This document shows, piece by piece, positions 8,760 to 17,998 of a stretch of 64,000 nt of DNA. The stretch is taken from positions 18,585 to 82,584 of the forward strand of contig JADFNE010000013.1 in the NCBI GenBank assembly GCA_022563535.1. The letters run 5' to 3'. The position numbers and the translations under genes were made by a program. The DNA is from Myxococcales bacterium (GTDB lineage: Bacteria > Myxococcota_A > UBA9160 > UBA4427). Every line of letters starts with the position of its first letter. The first letter of the stretch is position 1. The notes under the pieces were generated by a model, which worked only from the letters and a program-made list of their open reading frames with translations, had not been told where the DNA came from and did not search any database.

Positions 8760-10838
8760 ATGGCGATCGAATCACAACGGACGAAGGACGCGGAATCGAC
8801 AGATGCTCGGCAATCCGCTCACATGCAGACACAGGTAGACACTCGCAGTGAAGCTGAGATCAGGATTTCGCGACGCTTGCCGGCGATCACGTTTTCCATT
8901 GCATTTGTCGTGATGGTCGTCTTCGTGTTCTTTTACCAGCAACATGTGGTTTCAAAAACACGTCAGGAATTGGCGCTGCATGCTGCGATTCTCGCGCCCT
9001 CGCTCTGGAATTTTGACGACCAGGCCCATCGACCGTACATGGAGCTCGCAGCTCGGGCAAACGACTACGCGGAAGTGACCGTCCTGGACTACCGACAGCG
9101 CGAGTTCATGAAGCTCGACAATTCGGAGATGAGCACACACGACAGGATTTTTTCTCGACTTGGCTTGATGCCTATCCATGAATTCGAGATGGAGATCCAG
9201 CACGCTGGCGAGCCGATCGGCACTCTCCGTGTTCTCTGGCGAAACAATGCGGTGGATGTCTGCATCTCCGTGAGCGTTTTCATCTTCATGATCGCGACCG
9301 GTATATGGCTCCTTCTCAAGCTCGCCTATACCGCCCGGGCCCGAGACGAGAAGACACGATTGCTTGCCGAGCAAAAGCGAGAATTGGAAGTGGCAGTAGA
9401 CAAGGCCGAGGCGGCAAACCTCGCAAAGAGCGTTTTCCTGGCCAACATGAGCCATGAGCTGCGTACGCCACTCAACGCCATTCTCGGCTTCTCGGAAATC
9501 CTTCAGCCCTTGATTTCCGAGCCGTCGCAACGTCACTATTTTTCCCGAATTCGAGACAGTGGGAAATCACTGCTGAGATTGATCAACGATATTCTCGACC
9601 TTTCGAAGATCGAGGCCGGGAAATTGGAAGTGCAATATTCGGTCGTCTCCCTGTCACCTCTGTTCCGAGAAATCGAGGAATTTTTCGCTGAAAAACTGTT
9701 GGACAAGGGTCTCGGATTTACTGTAGACATCGCAGGCGACGTCCCGGACGCTCTCCTGCTGGACGAAATCCGATTGCGGCAGATCCTCTTGAATATCGTG
9801 GGCAATGCCGTCAAGTTCACTGAATCTGGTTCAATCACGCTTGCCGCGAAGGTGGAATCAGTCGATAAAAATCACAGCAGCAGCATCGATCTGGTTATCT
9901 CTGTGGCCGACACGGGAATCGGAATTCCAGAGAGCCAACGCGACAAGATATTCTCGCCTTTCGAGCAGCAGGACGGTCAAAAGCAAGCTCAATACGGGGG
10001 AACCGGGCTGGGCCTGGCCATCGTGCGGCAATTGCTGGACATCATGAACGGCACGATCATTGCCTCCGCTCGGAATGGCAGCGGAAGTGTCTTCACCGTA
10101 GTGCTGAAGGGCGTGGAAGTCGCGGTCACAGAGCAGGCCCCAATCGCAATCAGGAATTTCGAAGAAGGGATCAATTTTGAGACAATTACCTTTGCAGGAT
10201 CAACGATTCTGATTGCCGACGACATCGACTACAACCGTGAACTACTCAAAGGTTATCTCGAACAGTTCGACCTGAATCTGATCGAAGCGAAGAACGGGAT
10301 CGAGACACTTACCATGGCGCAGCAACACCGGCCCGATCTGATTTTGTTGGACATGAAAATGCCCGAGATGGACGGCTACGAGGCTTCTGCCAGACTCAAG
10401 GAGGACGCCAATCTGAGAAATATTCCCGTGGTCGCCATTACCGCATCTGCGTTGAAGCAGGACGAAGACAGAATCAACCGGATCTGCGACGGCTATCTGC
10501 GCAAGCCGACAAGCAAGGCCGATGTAGTCCGGGTAGCGATGCAGCACTTGCGCCACACAGTGAACGACGTTCAGGCAGAAGAAGTCGCCGCGAAGTCCCC
10601 GGGCCAAACGGTCGAGGCGGCGTGCCCACCGCAATTGGCACCGAACCTCGTGAGGCAATTGCGTGAGGCCTCCGCTGTCGCGGACATCGATCGACTGCGC
10701 AAGCTGATTGATCAAGTCGCAAAAAACGACGTCGACTTTGCCCTGGCTTTGCGGCGCCAGGCGGATCAATACAGTTACGACGGGATCGCGAGGCTAGTGG
10801 CTTCCAGAGGGAAGCCAGAGGTAGCCAGTACAGACTGA
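8760..10838 (+). CDS. TorS-like hybrid histidine kinase
   Basis: 692 aa from the ATG at 8760. TM1 is near residues 42-59 and TM2 near 164-187, enclosing a periplasmic sensor domain of about 100 aa. HisKA H232 lies in NMSHELRTPLNAILGFSE; HATPase boxes are NAVKF, DTGIGIP and GTGLGLAI. A receiver domain has D531 in LILLDMKMPEMDG. The C-terminal 80 residues resemble a degenerate HPt-like helical domain with no obvious phosphorylatable His. The start four bases after the TorT-like stop suggests translational coupling. No dedicated response regulator follows; the convergent gene next door is unrelated. Confidence 0.88.
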   Translation: MAIESQRTKDAESTDARQSAHMQTQVDTRSEAEIRISRRLPAITFSIAFVVMVVFVFFYQQHVVSKTRQELALHAAILAPSLWNFDDQAHRPYMELAARANDYAEVTVLDYRQREFMKLDNSEMSTHDRIFSRLGLMPIHEFEMEIQHAGEPIGTLRVLWRNNAVDVCISVSVFIFMIATGIWLLLKLAYTARARDEKTRLLAEQKRELEVAVDKAEAANLAKSVFLANMSHELRTPLNAILGFSEILQPLISEPSQRHYFSRIRDSGKSLLRLINDILDLSKIEAGKLEVQYSVVSLSPLFREIEEFFAEKLLDKGLGFTVDIAGDVPDALLLDEIRLRQILLNIVGNAVKFTESGSITLAAKVESVDKNHSSSIDLVISVADTGIGIPESQRDKIFSPFEQQDGQKQAQYGGTGLGLAIVRQLLDIMNGTIIASARNGSGSVFTVVLKGVEVAVTEQAPIAIRNFEEGINFETITFAGSTILIADDIDYNRELLKGYLEQFDLNLIEAKNGIETLTMAQQHRPDLILLDMKMPEMDGYEASARLKEDANLRNIPVVAITASALKQDEDRINRICDGYLRKPTSKADVVRVAMQHLRHTVNDVQAEEVAAKSPGQTVEAACPPQLAPNLVRQLREASAVADIDRLRKLIDQVAKNDVDFALALRRQADQYSYDGIARLVASRGKPEVASTD

Positions 10839-10869
10839 GCCCAGGAGATGTACGGGTGTTGCCGTGATG

Positions 10870-12702
10870 CTAGACATCCAGGCCCACTGCGCGCATCAGC
10901 GCGAGCGCGTTGCTCTTCTCGACCACCCCCTTGCGCACTCGATAGTCGAAAGCCATCCGGCCTTCTTCGAGGTGATCTTGGAAGTGCACGTTCTCGATGG
11001 CCGGTGCCATCTCGTCGGCGATCTTCGCGAGCGCGAGATCGTGGGTGGTCACCAGTCCCAGCGCCCCTCGCTCGACCAACCCCTTGACCACCGCACTGGC
11101 GCCGATTCGCCGGTCGTGAGAATTGGTGCCGTGGAGAATTTCATCCAAGAGGAATAAAACCGGCAATTCCCCTTCGCTGATTTTTACGATCTGGCGCAGT
11201 CGTTTGATTTCGGCGTAAAAGTGCGAGGTCCCTTCCAACAGCGAATCATTGATTTGAATCGATGCTGCAATTGCGAGTGGGGTCAGGCTCAGACTCTCTG
11301 CGCGCACTGGCGCTCCGGCCAGGGCGAGGAGAATGTTGCAGCCGGCGGTGCGGAGATAGGTGCTCTTGCCGGACATGTTCGAGCCACTGATGATCAGCGC
11401 GCGTCGATCGGCTCCGAGTTCGAGGTCGTTGCGTACGCACTGATCGTTCGGAAGCAGCGGGTGCCCCAGGGCTCGAGCGCTGAGTTTGGGTTCCCCCTCG
11501 CAGATTTCAGGGAAAATCGAGTCCGGGTTTTCGTAGGCGTATCCGGATAGCGAGGCCAGGGCCTCAAATTGTCCCGCGGCACTCAGCCAGTCTTCGAGGA
11601 CGCCGCCCCATTGTACCCGCCAGCGTTCGATTACGAGGCCGAGTTGCGTACCCCATAGGAACAGCGCGGCAATCGGGGCAAAAAGTTGGTTGCGCCGCGC
11701 GTCGAGCAAATCCACGAGCTTGCGCAACTCGGCAATGCGCTGGGCGCAAGATACGCCCCGGGTTTGCAGGCGCTCTACCAGGGAAACCAGCAGCGGACTC
11801 TCGGCCGTTTCATTTTCGAGGCGAGCCAGCAGGTCGCGCAGCAGGGCGAGGTTCCGGGTTGGCGTGTCGATTGCGGCGAGGATCTTCCCGATGCGCCTGT
11901 GCAGGATTCCCGCGAAAATCATCTGAGGGATCAACGCAAACAAGAAGGGCAGGGGGCCGAGCCCCAGCCAGAACCAGACAACCAGACCTCCAATACTCAG
12001 AGAAGAGAGCACAGCTGCAATCACGTTCAACGACTTCTTTGCCTCGAAGTCCCCCGGAGCGTTCGCCCAGGAGACCAACGGCTTTGGACTGAACTGGGTG
12101 TGCAAGTCCGCGCCCAACGAATCGATGTCTTCGCGCAATTCGAGCCGGGGTGTCAACTCGGCAATCGCGGACTGTCGCGCGCGGGCGATGGCAGCGCTGG
12201 GTTGGGTCTTTAGCCAGTCCGCCAGGGTCTCCTGGCCGACCGGCGTGCGCGCGGTGCAGATGCGTTCGAAGAGTGAACCCACTCCAAAGAGATCGAGATC
12301 GTTTGCATAGGGATGGCCGGGGTCACTCCACTCGTCGCCGGTGTTGCCCTGGCCCATCCAGCGGTCTTCGAGGCGTGCGATCCCCGCCCGGTAGAACTCC
12401 GCGCGACGCGACGCGCGTTTGCGCATTTGGATCACGCGGTCGTGCGCGATCAGCAACGCGATAAAGACCAGGACGGGGGGCACTGTCCAACCCCGCGCAA
12501 TGGATTGGCTACCGAATGCGAACCAACCGACCCCGGCGGCGATTGCGAAGCTCAGCAAGCGAAGATTCGAGAGAGTGCCGTCCAATCGCCGCCAACGGGC
12601 GAGTTCACCCGTGTGGCGCTCGAGGCGCGCGGCGTAAACTTCGGCCGGCGTGGTCCCATTCTCAGCCACAGTGGAATCGGCTTGCTCGCTGGGATGACTC
12701 AT
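10870..12702 (-). CDS. Membrane-associated MutS-family ATPase
   Basis: 610 aa. The C-terminal half is a MutS ATPase domain: Walker A in ISGSNMSGKSTYLR, Walker B in LFLLDEILHGTNSHDR, then VTTHD. The N-terminal half has two pairs of hydrophobic helices (around 48-85 and 225-265) instead of mismatch-recognition domains. It therefore belongs to the MutS-related membrane proteins of unknown role, not to mismatch repair proper. The ATG at 12702 overlaps the thiD stop (ATGA), which chooses this start over any longer frame extending into thiD. Confidence 0.82.
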   Translation of the reverse strand: MSHPSEQADSTVAENGTTPAEVYAARLERHTGELARWRRLDGTLSNLRLLSFAIAAGVGWFAFGSQSIARGWTVPPVLVFIALLIAHDRVIQMRKRASRRAEFYRAGIARLEDRWMGQGNTGDEWSDPGHPYANDLDLFGVGSLFERICTARTPVGQETLADWLKTQPSAAIARARQSAIAELTPRLELREDIDSLGADLHTQFSPKPLVSWANAPGDFEAKKSLNVIAAVLSSLSIGGLVVWFWLGLGPLPFLFALIPQMIFAGILHRRIGKILAAIDTPTRNLALLRDLLARLENETAESPLLVSLVERLQTRGVSCAQRIAELRKLVDLLDARRNQLFAPIAALFLWGTQLGLVIERWRVQWGGVLEDWLSAAGQFEALASLSGYAYENPDSIFPEICEGEPKLSARALGHPLLPNDQCVRNDLELGADRRALIISGSNMSGKSTYLRTAGCNILLALAGAPVRAESLSLTPLAIAASIQINDSLLEGTSHFYAEIKRLRQIVKISEGELPVLFLLDEILHGTNSHDRRIGASAVVKGLVERGALGLVTTHDLALAKIADEMAPAIENVHFQDHLEEGRMAFDYRVRKGVVEKSNALALMRAVGLDV

Positions 12703-13520
12703 ACGGGTGCGGAGTAGCCGAGAACGTGAGCGCCCGATCCCGTTGCCTGTGCGTCCGCGAGCGCTGCCGCGACGAAGCTGCGCGCACGTTCGACTGCGTC
12801 CGCGAGGCCGCTTCCCTTCGCGAGTTCTGCCGCAATTGCAGAGGAGAGTGCGCACCCGGTTCCGTGAACGGGTCCGGCCGGGATATCGATGCGAAGGCCC
12901 TCGAGCCACGAGTATGAAATATCGACTTTCCCTTCGATTTGATCGTCGAAACTTCGAACCGCCAGGAGATCGTCCGGGGCGCCCTCGCGGTGCCCGCCTT
13001 TCACCAGCACCGCCTGGCACTCGAACTTTTCGATGAAAACCCGTGCGGCTTTTTCACAACCTTGCCTGTTCGAAACGTCGACGCCCGTGAGTGCCTCTGC
13101 TTCGGGCAGGTTCGGCGTGACCAGGGTCGAGCGGGAAAAGATACCCTGCAAGGCTGGCCAGGCCCGGCGTTCGAGGAGTGACGTCCCATCGCTCGCGAAC
13201 AAGATGGGATCTACCACCACGGGCACATCGGGATCGATGCTCGCCAAGCCCAAGCTGACATTTCGCACAACGTCGTCCGAGGCCAGCATGCCGATCTTTA
13301 CCGCATGGGGCGAAACGTCTCGCACCAGGCAGCGGAGTTGATCGAGCACCACCGAGGGAAACACGGGCAGAACGCTGTGCACCTTGGCCGTGTCCTGGAT
13401 CGTGAGGGCAGTCAACACGCCCATCCCGTGACAACCGAAGTGGCGAATCACCTGCAGATCCGCCTGCAACCCCGCGCCCCCGGTCGGGTCCGAACCCGCG
13501 ATTGCCAGTACGATTTTCAT
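12699..13520 (-). CDS. thiD: Hydroxymethylpyrimidine (phosphate) kinase
   Basis: 273 aa. It phosphorylates HMP and HMP-P to HMP-PP in thiamine biosynthesis. The N-terminal MKIVLAIAGSDPTGGAGLQADLQ and the C-terminal GPVHGTGCALSSAIAA anion-hole motif are diagnostic of the ribokinase-fold ThiD family, and the length is normal. It is translationally coupled to the MutS-like gene. The other thiamine gene here, thiE, sits 8 kb away in a different operon. No TPP riboswitch is visible upstream. Confidence 0.93.
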   Translation of the reverse strand: MKIVLAIAGSDPTGGAGLQADLQVIRHFGCHGMGVLTALTIQDTAKVHSVLPVFPSVVLDQLRCLVRDVSPHAVKIGMLASDDVVRNVSLGLASIDPDVPVVVDPILFASDGTSLLERRAWPALQGIFSRSTLVTPNLPEAEALTGVDVSNRQGCEKAARVFIEKFECQAVLVKGGHREGAPDDLLAVRSFDDQIEGKVDISYSWLEGLRIDIPAGPVHGTGCALSSAIAAELAKGSGLADAVERARSFVAAALADAQATGSGAHVLGYSAPV

Positions 13521-13663
13521 GATCCGCTAGCTTAACCCGAATTTTTGGAGGTGAGTCCGATATTCTCTGCGGCGATGGTGCAATGGCCGTCTCGAGCCGT
13601 TGGGGGGTCATCGCTTGCGAGGCACGGGAGCGCCATCGCGCTCGAAGAGGTGAGGGAACGAAG

Positions 13664-14443
13664 ATGAAACGGGCGATAGCCAGGCGCACTCGGGTTGTCG
13701 CGATCGCATGGTTCGCGACCTTCACGCTGTCCGGTGCGGCCGCTGCACTGGATGTGAAGGACTCTGAAACAAAAGCCGCCGCAAAGACGCCTGCGGCGCT
13801 GCCTTCCATTTCATCCGGCGCTCCGGGGCAGACTTGGTACGTACGCAGTCGGGTCGATACGGAGTTCGGAAGCATCACGACCCACTATTGGTCGAAGGGT
13901 GCGCTGTTTCGCGCCGATACCGTCGTAGCGGGTCATCCGATTACCACGATCGTGAATGGGCCCCGCTACTACGTCTATGATTCGGCCCTGGCTGACGGCG
14001 CGGCGATCGAGCGCAACCTTGCGTCGGTCGAGGAGGATGCGACGCGGGGTCGCCCCTTCGGGCTGGAACTTGTCGAACTGCTCGCGTCCGGCGGCGAGAA
14101 AGTGGACGAGGGTTTCCTGGCAGCAAGCTCGATCGGCTACGAAATCTATCAACTCACCAATGATAACGGTCGGCGGCGAGTTGTGGTCACGAGTTCTGAC
14201 CCCCAGCTTCCGATCAAGATGGAGACCTTCGTGCGCGAGACTGGGTCCACCGGGTTTCTCGCGTACACGGGCTGGCAGCGGGGCATCAAACTCGAAGATG
14301 CGTTCTTCGAACCGCCCAATACCGTTGTCTTCGAGCAGATCAGCTACGCCGAATACACCGCCCGATACGGAAAAGTCCCGATCGGTCCCGCCCCGGTGTA
14401 CTACCGCCACCTGCTACACGGCAGCCGCAAAATAGATCGCTAG
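13664..14443 (+). CDS. Secreted hypothetical protein, 259 aa
   Basis: The start is the ATG at 13664 (MKRAIARRTRVVAIAWFATF), preceded by GAGGTGAGGGAA. A basic-hydrophobic signal peptide ends near GAAAALD (about residue 30). The mature part is beta-rich and includes TWYVRSRVDTEFGSITTHYWSKG. It recalls outer-membrane lipoprotein-sorting or LolA-like folds only vaguely, and I assign no family. Its stop codon lies inside a long inverted repeat shared with the convergent mrp gene. Confidence 0.7.
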   Translation: MKRAIARRTRVVAIAWFATFTLSGAAAALDVKDSETKAAAKTPAALPSISSGAPGQTWYVRSRVDTEFGSITTHYWSKGALFRADTVVAGHPITTIVNGPRYYVYDSALADGAAIERNLASVEEDATRGRPFGLELVELLASGGEKVDEGFLAASSIGYEIYQLTNDNGRRRVVVTSSDPQLPIKMETFVRETGSTGFLAYTGWQRGIKLEDAFFEPPNTVVFEQISYAEYTARYGKVPIGPAPVYYRHLLHGSRKIDR

Positions 14444-14529
14444 GAGCCGGACCCAAGACTCTCGTGGAAAGCCCAGGCGGCGATGCATCGGCGCATGGGC
14501 GTCGCGACGAGTCTTGGGTCAGGCTCCTA
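14441..14529. terminator. Long inverted repeat between convergent genes
   Basis: Arms 14441-14461 and 14509-14529 pair over 21 bp with one mismatch. The 47-bp loop contains a smaller GCCCA...TGGGC hairpin around CGATGCATCG. Both TAG stop codons, of the secreted-protein gene and of mrp, lie in the outer ends of the arms. No T tract follows, so it is either a bidirectional attenuating hairpin or a remnant of a REP/MITE-like palindrome. Confidence 0.6.
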
Positions 14530-15609
14530 GTTGTCGAAGACCCCTTCGCCTTCGAGCCGGGCCAACTTGCGCGTTACCTGGGCCGCCAGTGCTTCGAAGA
14601 TCTGAGCGATTTCGGATTCCGGATGGCTCAGCAAGATTGGCCGTCCCCGGTCTCCTTCTTCGGCGATGCGCGGATCGATCGGCACCTCGCCCAGGAAGTC
14701 CACGTCCAGATCCTGCGCCATGCGCTTCCCGCCGCCTTCGCCAAAGATGTAGTACTTGCGATCGGGAAGTTCCGGCGGCGTAAAGAACGACATGTTTTCG
14801 ACCAGGCCCAAGATCGGAATGTTGACCTTGCGAAACATTTCGAGACTCTTGCGAGCATCGATCAGCGAAAGATCATTGGCGGTGGAGACGATCAGCGCCC
14901 CGGAAAGCGGAGCGTTCTGGGTCAACGTCAGTGCGGCGTCGCCGGTGCCCGGTGGCATGTCGATGATCAGATAGTCGAGTTCTCCCCAGAGCACGTCACT
15001 CAAAAACTGGCGAATCAAACCGTGAACCATCGGTCCACGCCAGATCACCGGAGAGTCGTCGTTGGTGAAGTAACCGATCGACATCAGTTTGAGTCCGTGG
15101 CCCTCGAGCGGAACGATCTTCTTGCCCTCCGTTTCCGGGCGACCGCGGGTTCCGGTCAGCAGCGGCAGCGAGGGACCGTACACATCGCAATCCATGATCC
15201 CAACCCGCGCCCCCGCCTTCTTCAGGGACAGCGCCAGGTTGATCGCGATTGTGCTCTTGCCGACACCGCCCTTGCCCGAAGCCACCGCGATGGTGTGAAA
15301 CACGCCGGGCAAGACGTCTTCGCGATCGGCTTCGACACTGCCGGGGGTCGGCCGAGACTGGGAAGTCATGCGGACTGCGACGCTTTCCACGCCGTCGAGT
15401 GCGCCCACCCGGTTCATCGCATCACGCTCGAATTCTTCCTTGACAGGGCACGCCGGGGTCGTGAGTTCGATGGCAAAAGAAACGCCAGTGCCGTCGATCT
15501 TGATGTCTTTGACAAACCCGAGATCGACGATGCTCTTGTGGAAATCGGGGTCTACGATCGGACGCAGGGCGTCGAGGATCTGGTTCTCGGTGACGTTTGG
15601 GGAACTCAT
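14527..15609 (-). CDS. mrp: Mrp/ApbC P-loop iron-sulfur cluster carrier
   Basis: 360 aa. An N-terminal MIP18/DUF59 domain (about 1-85, with TTPACPVKEEFE) is followed by a ParA-like ATPase: deviant Walker A ASGKGGVGKST near residue 110, IMDCDVYGPSLP, and DYLIIDMPPGTGD. Family members carry or assemble Fe-S clusters in the cytosol. The ATG at 15609 has AGGA eight bases upstream; a longer frame to 15690 lacks support. It stands alone and is divergent from the questin-oxidase-like gene. Confidence 0.93.
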   Translation of the reverse strand: MSSPNVTENQILDALRPIVDPDFHKSIVDLGFVKDIKIDGTGVSFAIELTTPACPVKEEFERDAMNRVGALDGVESVAVRMTSQSRPTPGSVEADREDVLPGVFHTIAVASGKGGVGKSTIAINLALSLKKAGARVGIMDCDVYGPSLPLLTGTRGRPETEGKKIVPLEGHGLKLMSIGYFTNDDSPVIWRGPMVHGLIRQFLSDVLWGELDYLIIDMPPGTGDAALTLTQNAPLSGALIVSTANDLSLIDARKSLEMFRKVNIPILGLVENMSFFTPPELPDRKYYIFGEGGGKRMAQDLDVDFLGEVPIDPRIAEEGDRGRPILLSHPESEIAQIFEALAAQVTRKLARLEGEGVFDN

Positions 15610-15763
15610 GTAGCGGTCCTTTTGGAATTGTGTTCTGCGCGCGGCAGCGTAGCGAATGTGTTCGGATGCGGCGGCGGGAATCGCGGGCATAGGCCCCGGG
15701 GGATGAGTAGCATGCCGACTTGCCGCAATTCTACTTCCGTGCTGCCAGTGAGATGCAAAGGCG

Positions 15764-16732
15764 ATGAGCGAACTCGATTACGCCCTCGAACGGCTTCATC
15801 TCTGTAGCTTCGAATACGCGAATGCCCAGCCCAACTACGCTCCGATGGCGGCGGAAGCATTGGAGAGCCTGGGCCACGCCGCGCTGATTTCGGGCTTGAT
15901 GGATGTCTATCTGCCTCGCTTGCCCGCTTTGCAAGAGGGCCAGCCCTTGCGCGCAGATGAACGCGAAGCTGTCCGGGGCCAGCTCGACCGCGCTTCCGAC
16001 TGGTTGGCCAGTTACGAGCAAGCGCTGGTTGGATCGACCTGGTCGGGGGTTTTGGCCGAAGCCTTTGCGCAGGTCGGGGATGGACTCGCAGAAACCCAGC
16101 TCGGGCTGCACGCGCTGGTTCGCCTGGGTCACGCCGTTCGCAGTCTCTCGCGCGAGGACAACCCGGTGCGACGACGCGAGCTGGCCCTTGCGCTCGCGTA
16201 CTTGGCGGCGGGTTGCCAGCCTTCGGCCAAGGCTCGCGAAAACGACCAGCCGGATCCTTGGGTCGGTCGGGCGCAGGGGATTCCCGCGGAGGACAATGCC
16301 GATGTCATTGGAGAATTGCTTTCGGCGGTTTGCCTGGACGCGGCCGAACGCTATCTCGCTGACGCCGAAAATCGTGCGTCATTGAGCGCGGGAGTCGTTG
16401 TGCCTGGCGCCTTTCGGTTTCTCATTCCCCACCTGCCGGCCCCCACACGCCAACTGGTTCTCGTGAGCATGATTTCTCGCGTCCGGGATTCGCTTCCCGT
16501 GCAAAATCCCAACCGGGGCGCCGAAGTGTCGGAAGATTGCGAAGTTGCGCGTTGCGCCGAGAGCCCGAGCGAGATTCGCTATCGGGCGGCGTGTTCGGTG
16601 CACGAGCATGCAATCGTGATGGCCGAGGCCTGTTTGCGAGAAGAGGCCCTCGACCCGAACGCAACGCTGTTGCGGGCCGCGGCTGACGCAGCGCTGCGAC
16701 TCAGCCCACCGGGTTATCAGGAGTGGCGGTGA
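15764..16732 (+). CDS. Questin-oxidase-like family protein
   Basis: 322 aa, soluble and all-helical. Residues 19-40 (YANAQPNYAPMAAEALESLG) and HALVRLGHAVRSL (about 117-129) resemble conserved blocks of the questin oxidase (DUF4243) family, whose fungal members act as Baeyer-Villiger-type oxidases. This protein has a shorter C-terminus than fungal members. The fold assignment is moderately sure; the substrate is unknown. It is divergent from mrp (154-bp gap) and precedes lspA by 57 bp. Confidence 0.6.
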   Translation: MSELDYALERLHLCSFEYANAQPNYAPMAAEALESLGHAALISGLMDVYLPRLPALQEGQPLRADEREAVRGQLDRASDWLASYEQALVGSTWSGVLAEAFAQVGDGLAETQLGLHALVRLGHAVRSLSREDNPVRRRELALALAYLAAGCQPSAKARENDQPDPWVGRAQGIPAEDNADVIGELLSAVCLDAAERYLADAENRASLSAGVVVPGAFRFLIPHLPAPTRQLVLVSMISRVRDSLPVQNPNRGAEVSEDCEVARCAESPSEIRYRAACSVHEHAIVMAEACLREEALDPNATLLRAAADAALRLSPPGYQEWR

Positions 16733-16789
16733 GATCGGCAGTCGTTCGGTCGAGGATCTCCCGAAGCATTGTGATAGGCTGATTCAATC

Positions 16790-17374
16790 ATGAGCCTGAA
16801 GAGTCCAAAGACAATTGCATTTCTGATCTCGCTGCTGATCGTGTATTCCCTCGATCAGCTGACCAAACACTGGATCAACACGACGATTCGCTACGCGGAC
16901 CGCATCGAAGTGATCCCGGGTCTTTTCGATATCACCCACGCCCGCAACGGCGGCGGGGCGTTCAGCTTTTTCGCCGACGGACCCTTCGAACAACGAATGG
17001 TCTTCTTCGTAGGGACGACCGTGTTCGCGATCGCGTTGCTGTTGGTGTTCTTCCGGAAATTGCGCTCCGACGAGATTCTCTCGGCCACCGCGTTGGGGGT
17101 CGTGCTCGGCGGAGCACTGGGCAACCTCACCGATCGACTGCGCTTCGGAGAGGTGGTGGACTTTCTCGATGTTCATCTCTTTGGGGGTTATACCTGGCCA
17201 ACTTTCAACATCGCCGACTCCGCCATCGTGATCGGGGTGATCTTGTTGGTCGTCGAGATTTTCATGGCGAAAGAAGTCGTCGGCGATGAAGCGAGAGGCG
17301 AAGAGGACGAACCGTCCGACCCGCCCAATCACACGGATCCCGGCGGCGGAACGGCCACGGCAAACTCTGGCTAG
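16790..17374 (+). CDS. lspA: Lipoprotein signal peptidase (signal peptidase II)
   Basis: 194 aa. It cleaves prolipoprotein signal peptides in the inner membrane. Four transmembrane helices are visible. Catalytic aspartates D124 (GNLTDRLRFGEVVDFLDV) and D143 (FNIADSAI) and the ARNGGGAFSF motif (about 51-60) are present. The acidic-Pro tail after residue 165 is longer than usual. Several proteins in this window carry lipobox-like sites and would be substrates. Confidence 0.95.
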   Translation: MSLKSPKTIAFLISLLIVYSLDQLTKHWINTTIRYADRIEVIPGLFDITHARNGGGAFSFFADGPFEQRMVFFVGTTVFAIALLLVFFRKLRSDEILSATALGVVLGGALGNLTDRLRFGEVVDFLDVHLFGGYTWPTFNIADSAIVIGVILLVVEIFMAKEVVGDEARGEEDEPSDPPNHTDPGGGTATANSG

Positions 17375-17630
17375 CAGCCTGTTCCTGTTGAAGAACCCTG
17401 ACCGAGCCAGGTGCGGTCCAGATAAACGCCCTAGTCCCATTGGGCGCAATCCCGAGGGCAAGATCAGCACTTGTCCGGCTTTTGTCGTTGAATGCCCTGC
17501 TGCTCCATTCGGCGCTCTTTTGCCCCCGGCAGTTGCCGATACCTAGCTGAGCCACACATCGTCAAGATACTCCAGCACTGCGACCGTTGAGCAATTGGCG
17601 GCCGCCGATGGGAAAAAGGTCGAGGAAAGT

Positions 17631-17996
17631 ATGACTGAACCAGAGTTGCCAGCGATCGACGCGACGGCGTATGCCGCGCTCGAAGAGATCGCCGACGGCG
17701 ACAATGAATTCATGGCCGAACTACTCAATCAATATCTCGCGGACGCGGATCAGTTGGTCTCAGTGCTCGCCCCCGCGCTGGCGAATTCGAACGCTGAAGA
17801 ACTCGAACGCGCCGCTCACACCCTCAAGTCTTCGAGCGCAAACGTCGGTGCCATGACGCTCTCCAACCTGTGTGAAGAGCTTCAGTGCATAGGTCGCAGC
17901 GGCGACCTCGGCGATGCCGCCGAAAAAGTTCCACTCGCCCTGAGCGAATTCACTCGAGTCTGCGACGAACTGAAGGTACGGCTCGAAAAACTCTAG
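17631..17996 (+). CDS. Orphan histidine phosphotransfer (HPt) protein
   Basis: 121 aa, helical. The phosphorylatable H63 lies in ERAAHTLKSSSANVGA, the standard HPt signature, with downstream LSNLCEELQ. The ATG at 17631 follows GAGGAAAGT. It has no kinase partner next to it and may relay phosphate from one of the hybrid or receiver kinases here or elsewhere. The 256 bp before it (17375-17630) show no gene. It converges with aacS, with only two bases between stops. Confidence 0.88.
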   Translation: MTEPELPAIDATAYAALEEIADGDNEFMAELLNQYLADADQLVSVLAPALANSNAEELERAAHTLKSSSANVGAMTLSNLCEELQCIGRSGDLGDAAEKVPLALSEFTRVCDELKVRLEKL

Positions 17997-17998
17997 GG

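Noticed and set aside
10870..13020. A longer 716-aa reading of the MutS-like gene
   Set aside because: The extra 106 residues overlap thiD antiparallel in frame space, are Arg/Gly-rich and lack homology. The ATG at 12702 overlapping the thiD stop is a better start.
12699..13600. TPP riboswitch before thiD or thiE
   Set aside because: No CTGAGA/ACCTGATC-type conserved core is visible upstream of either gene.
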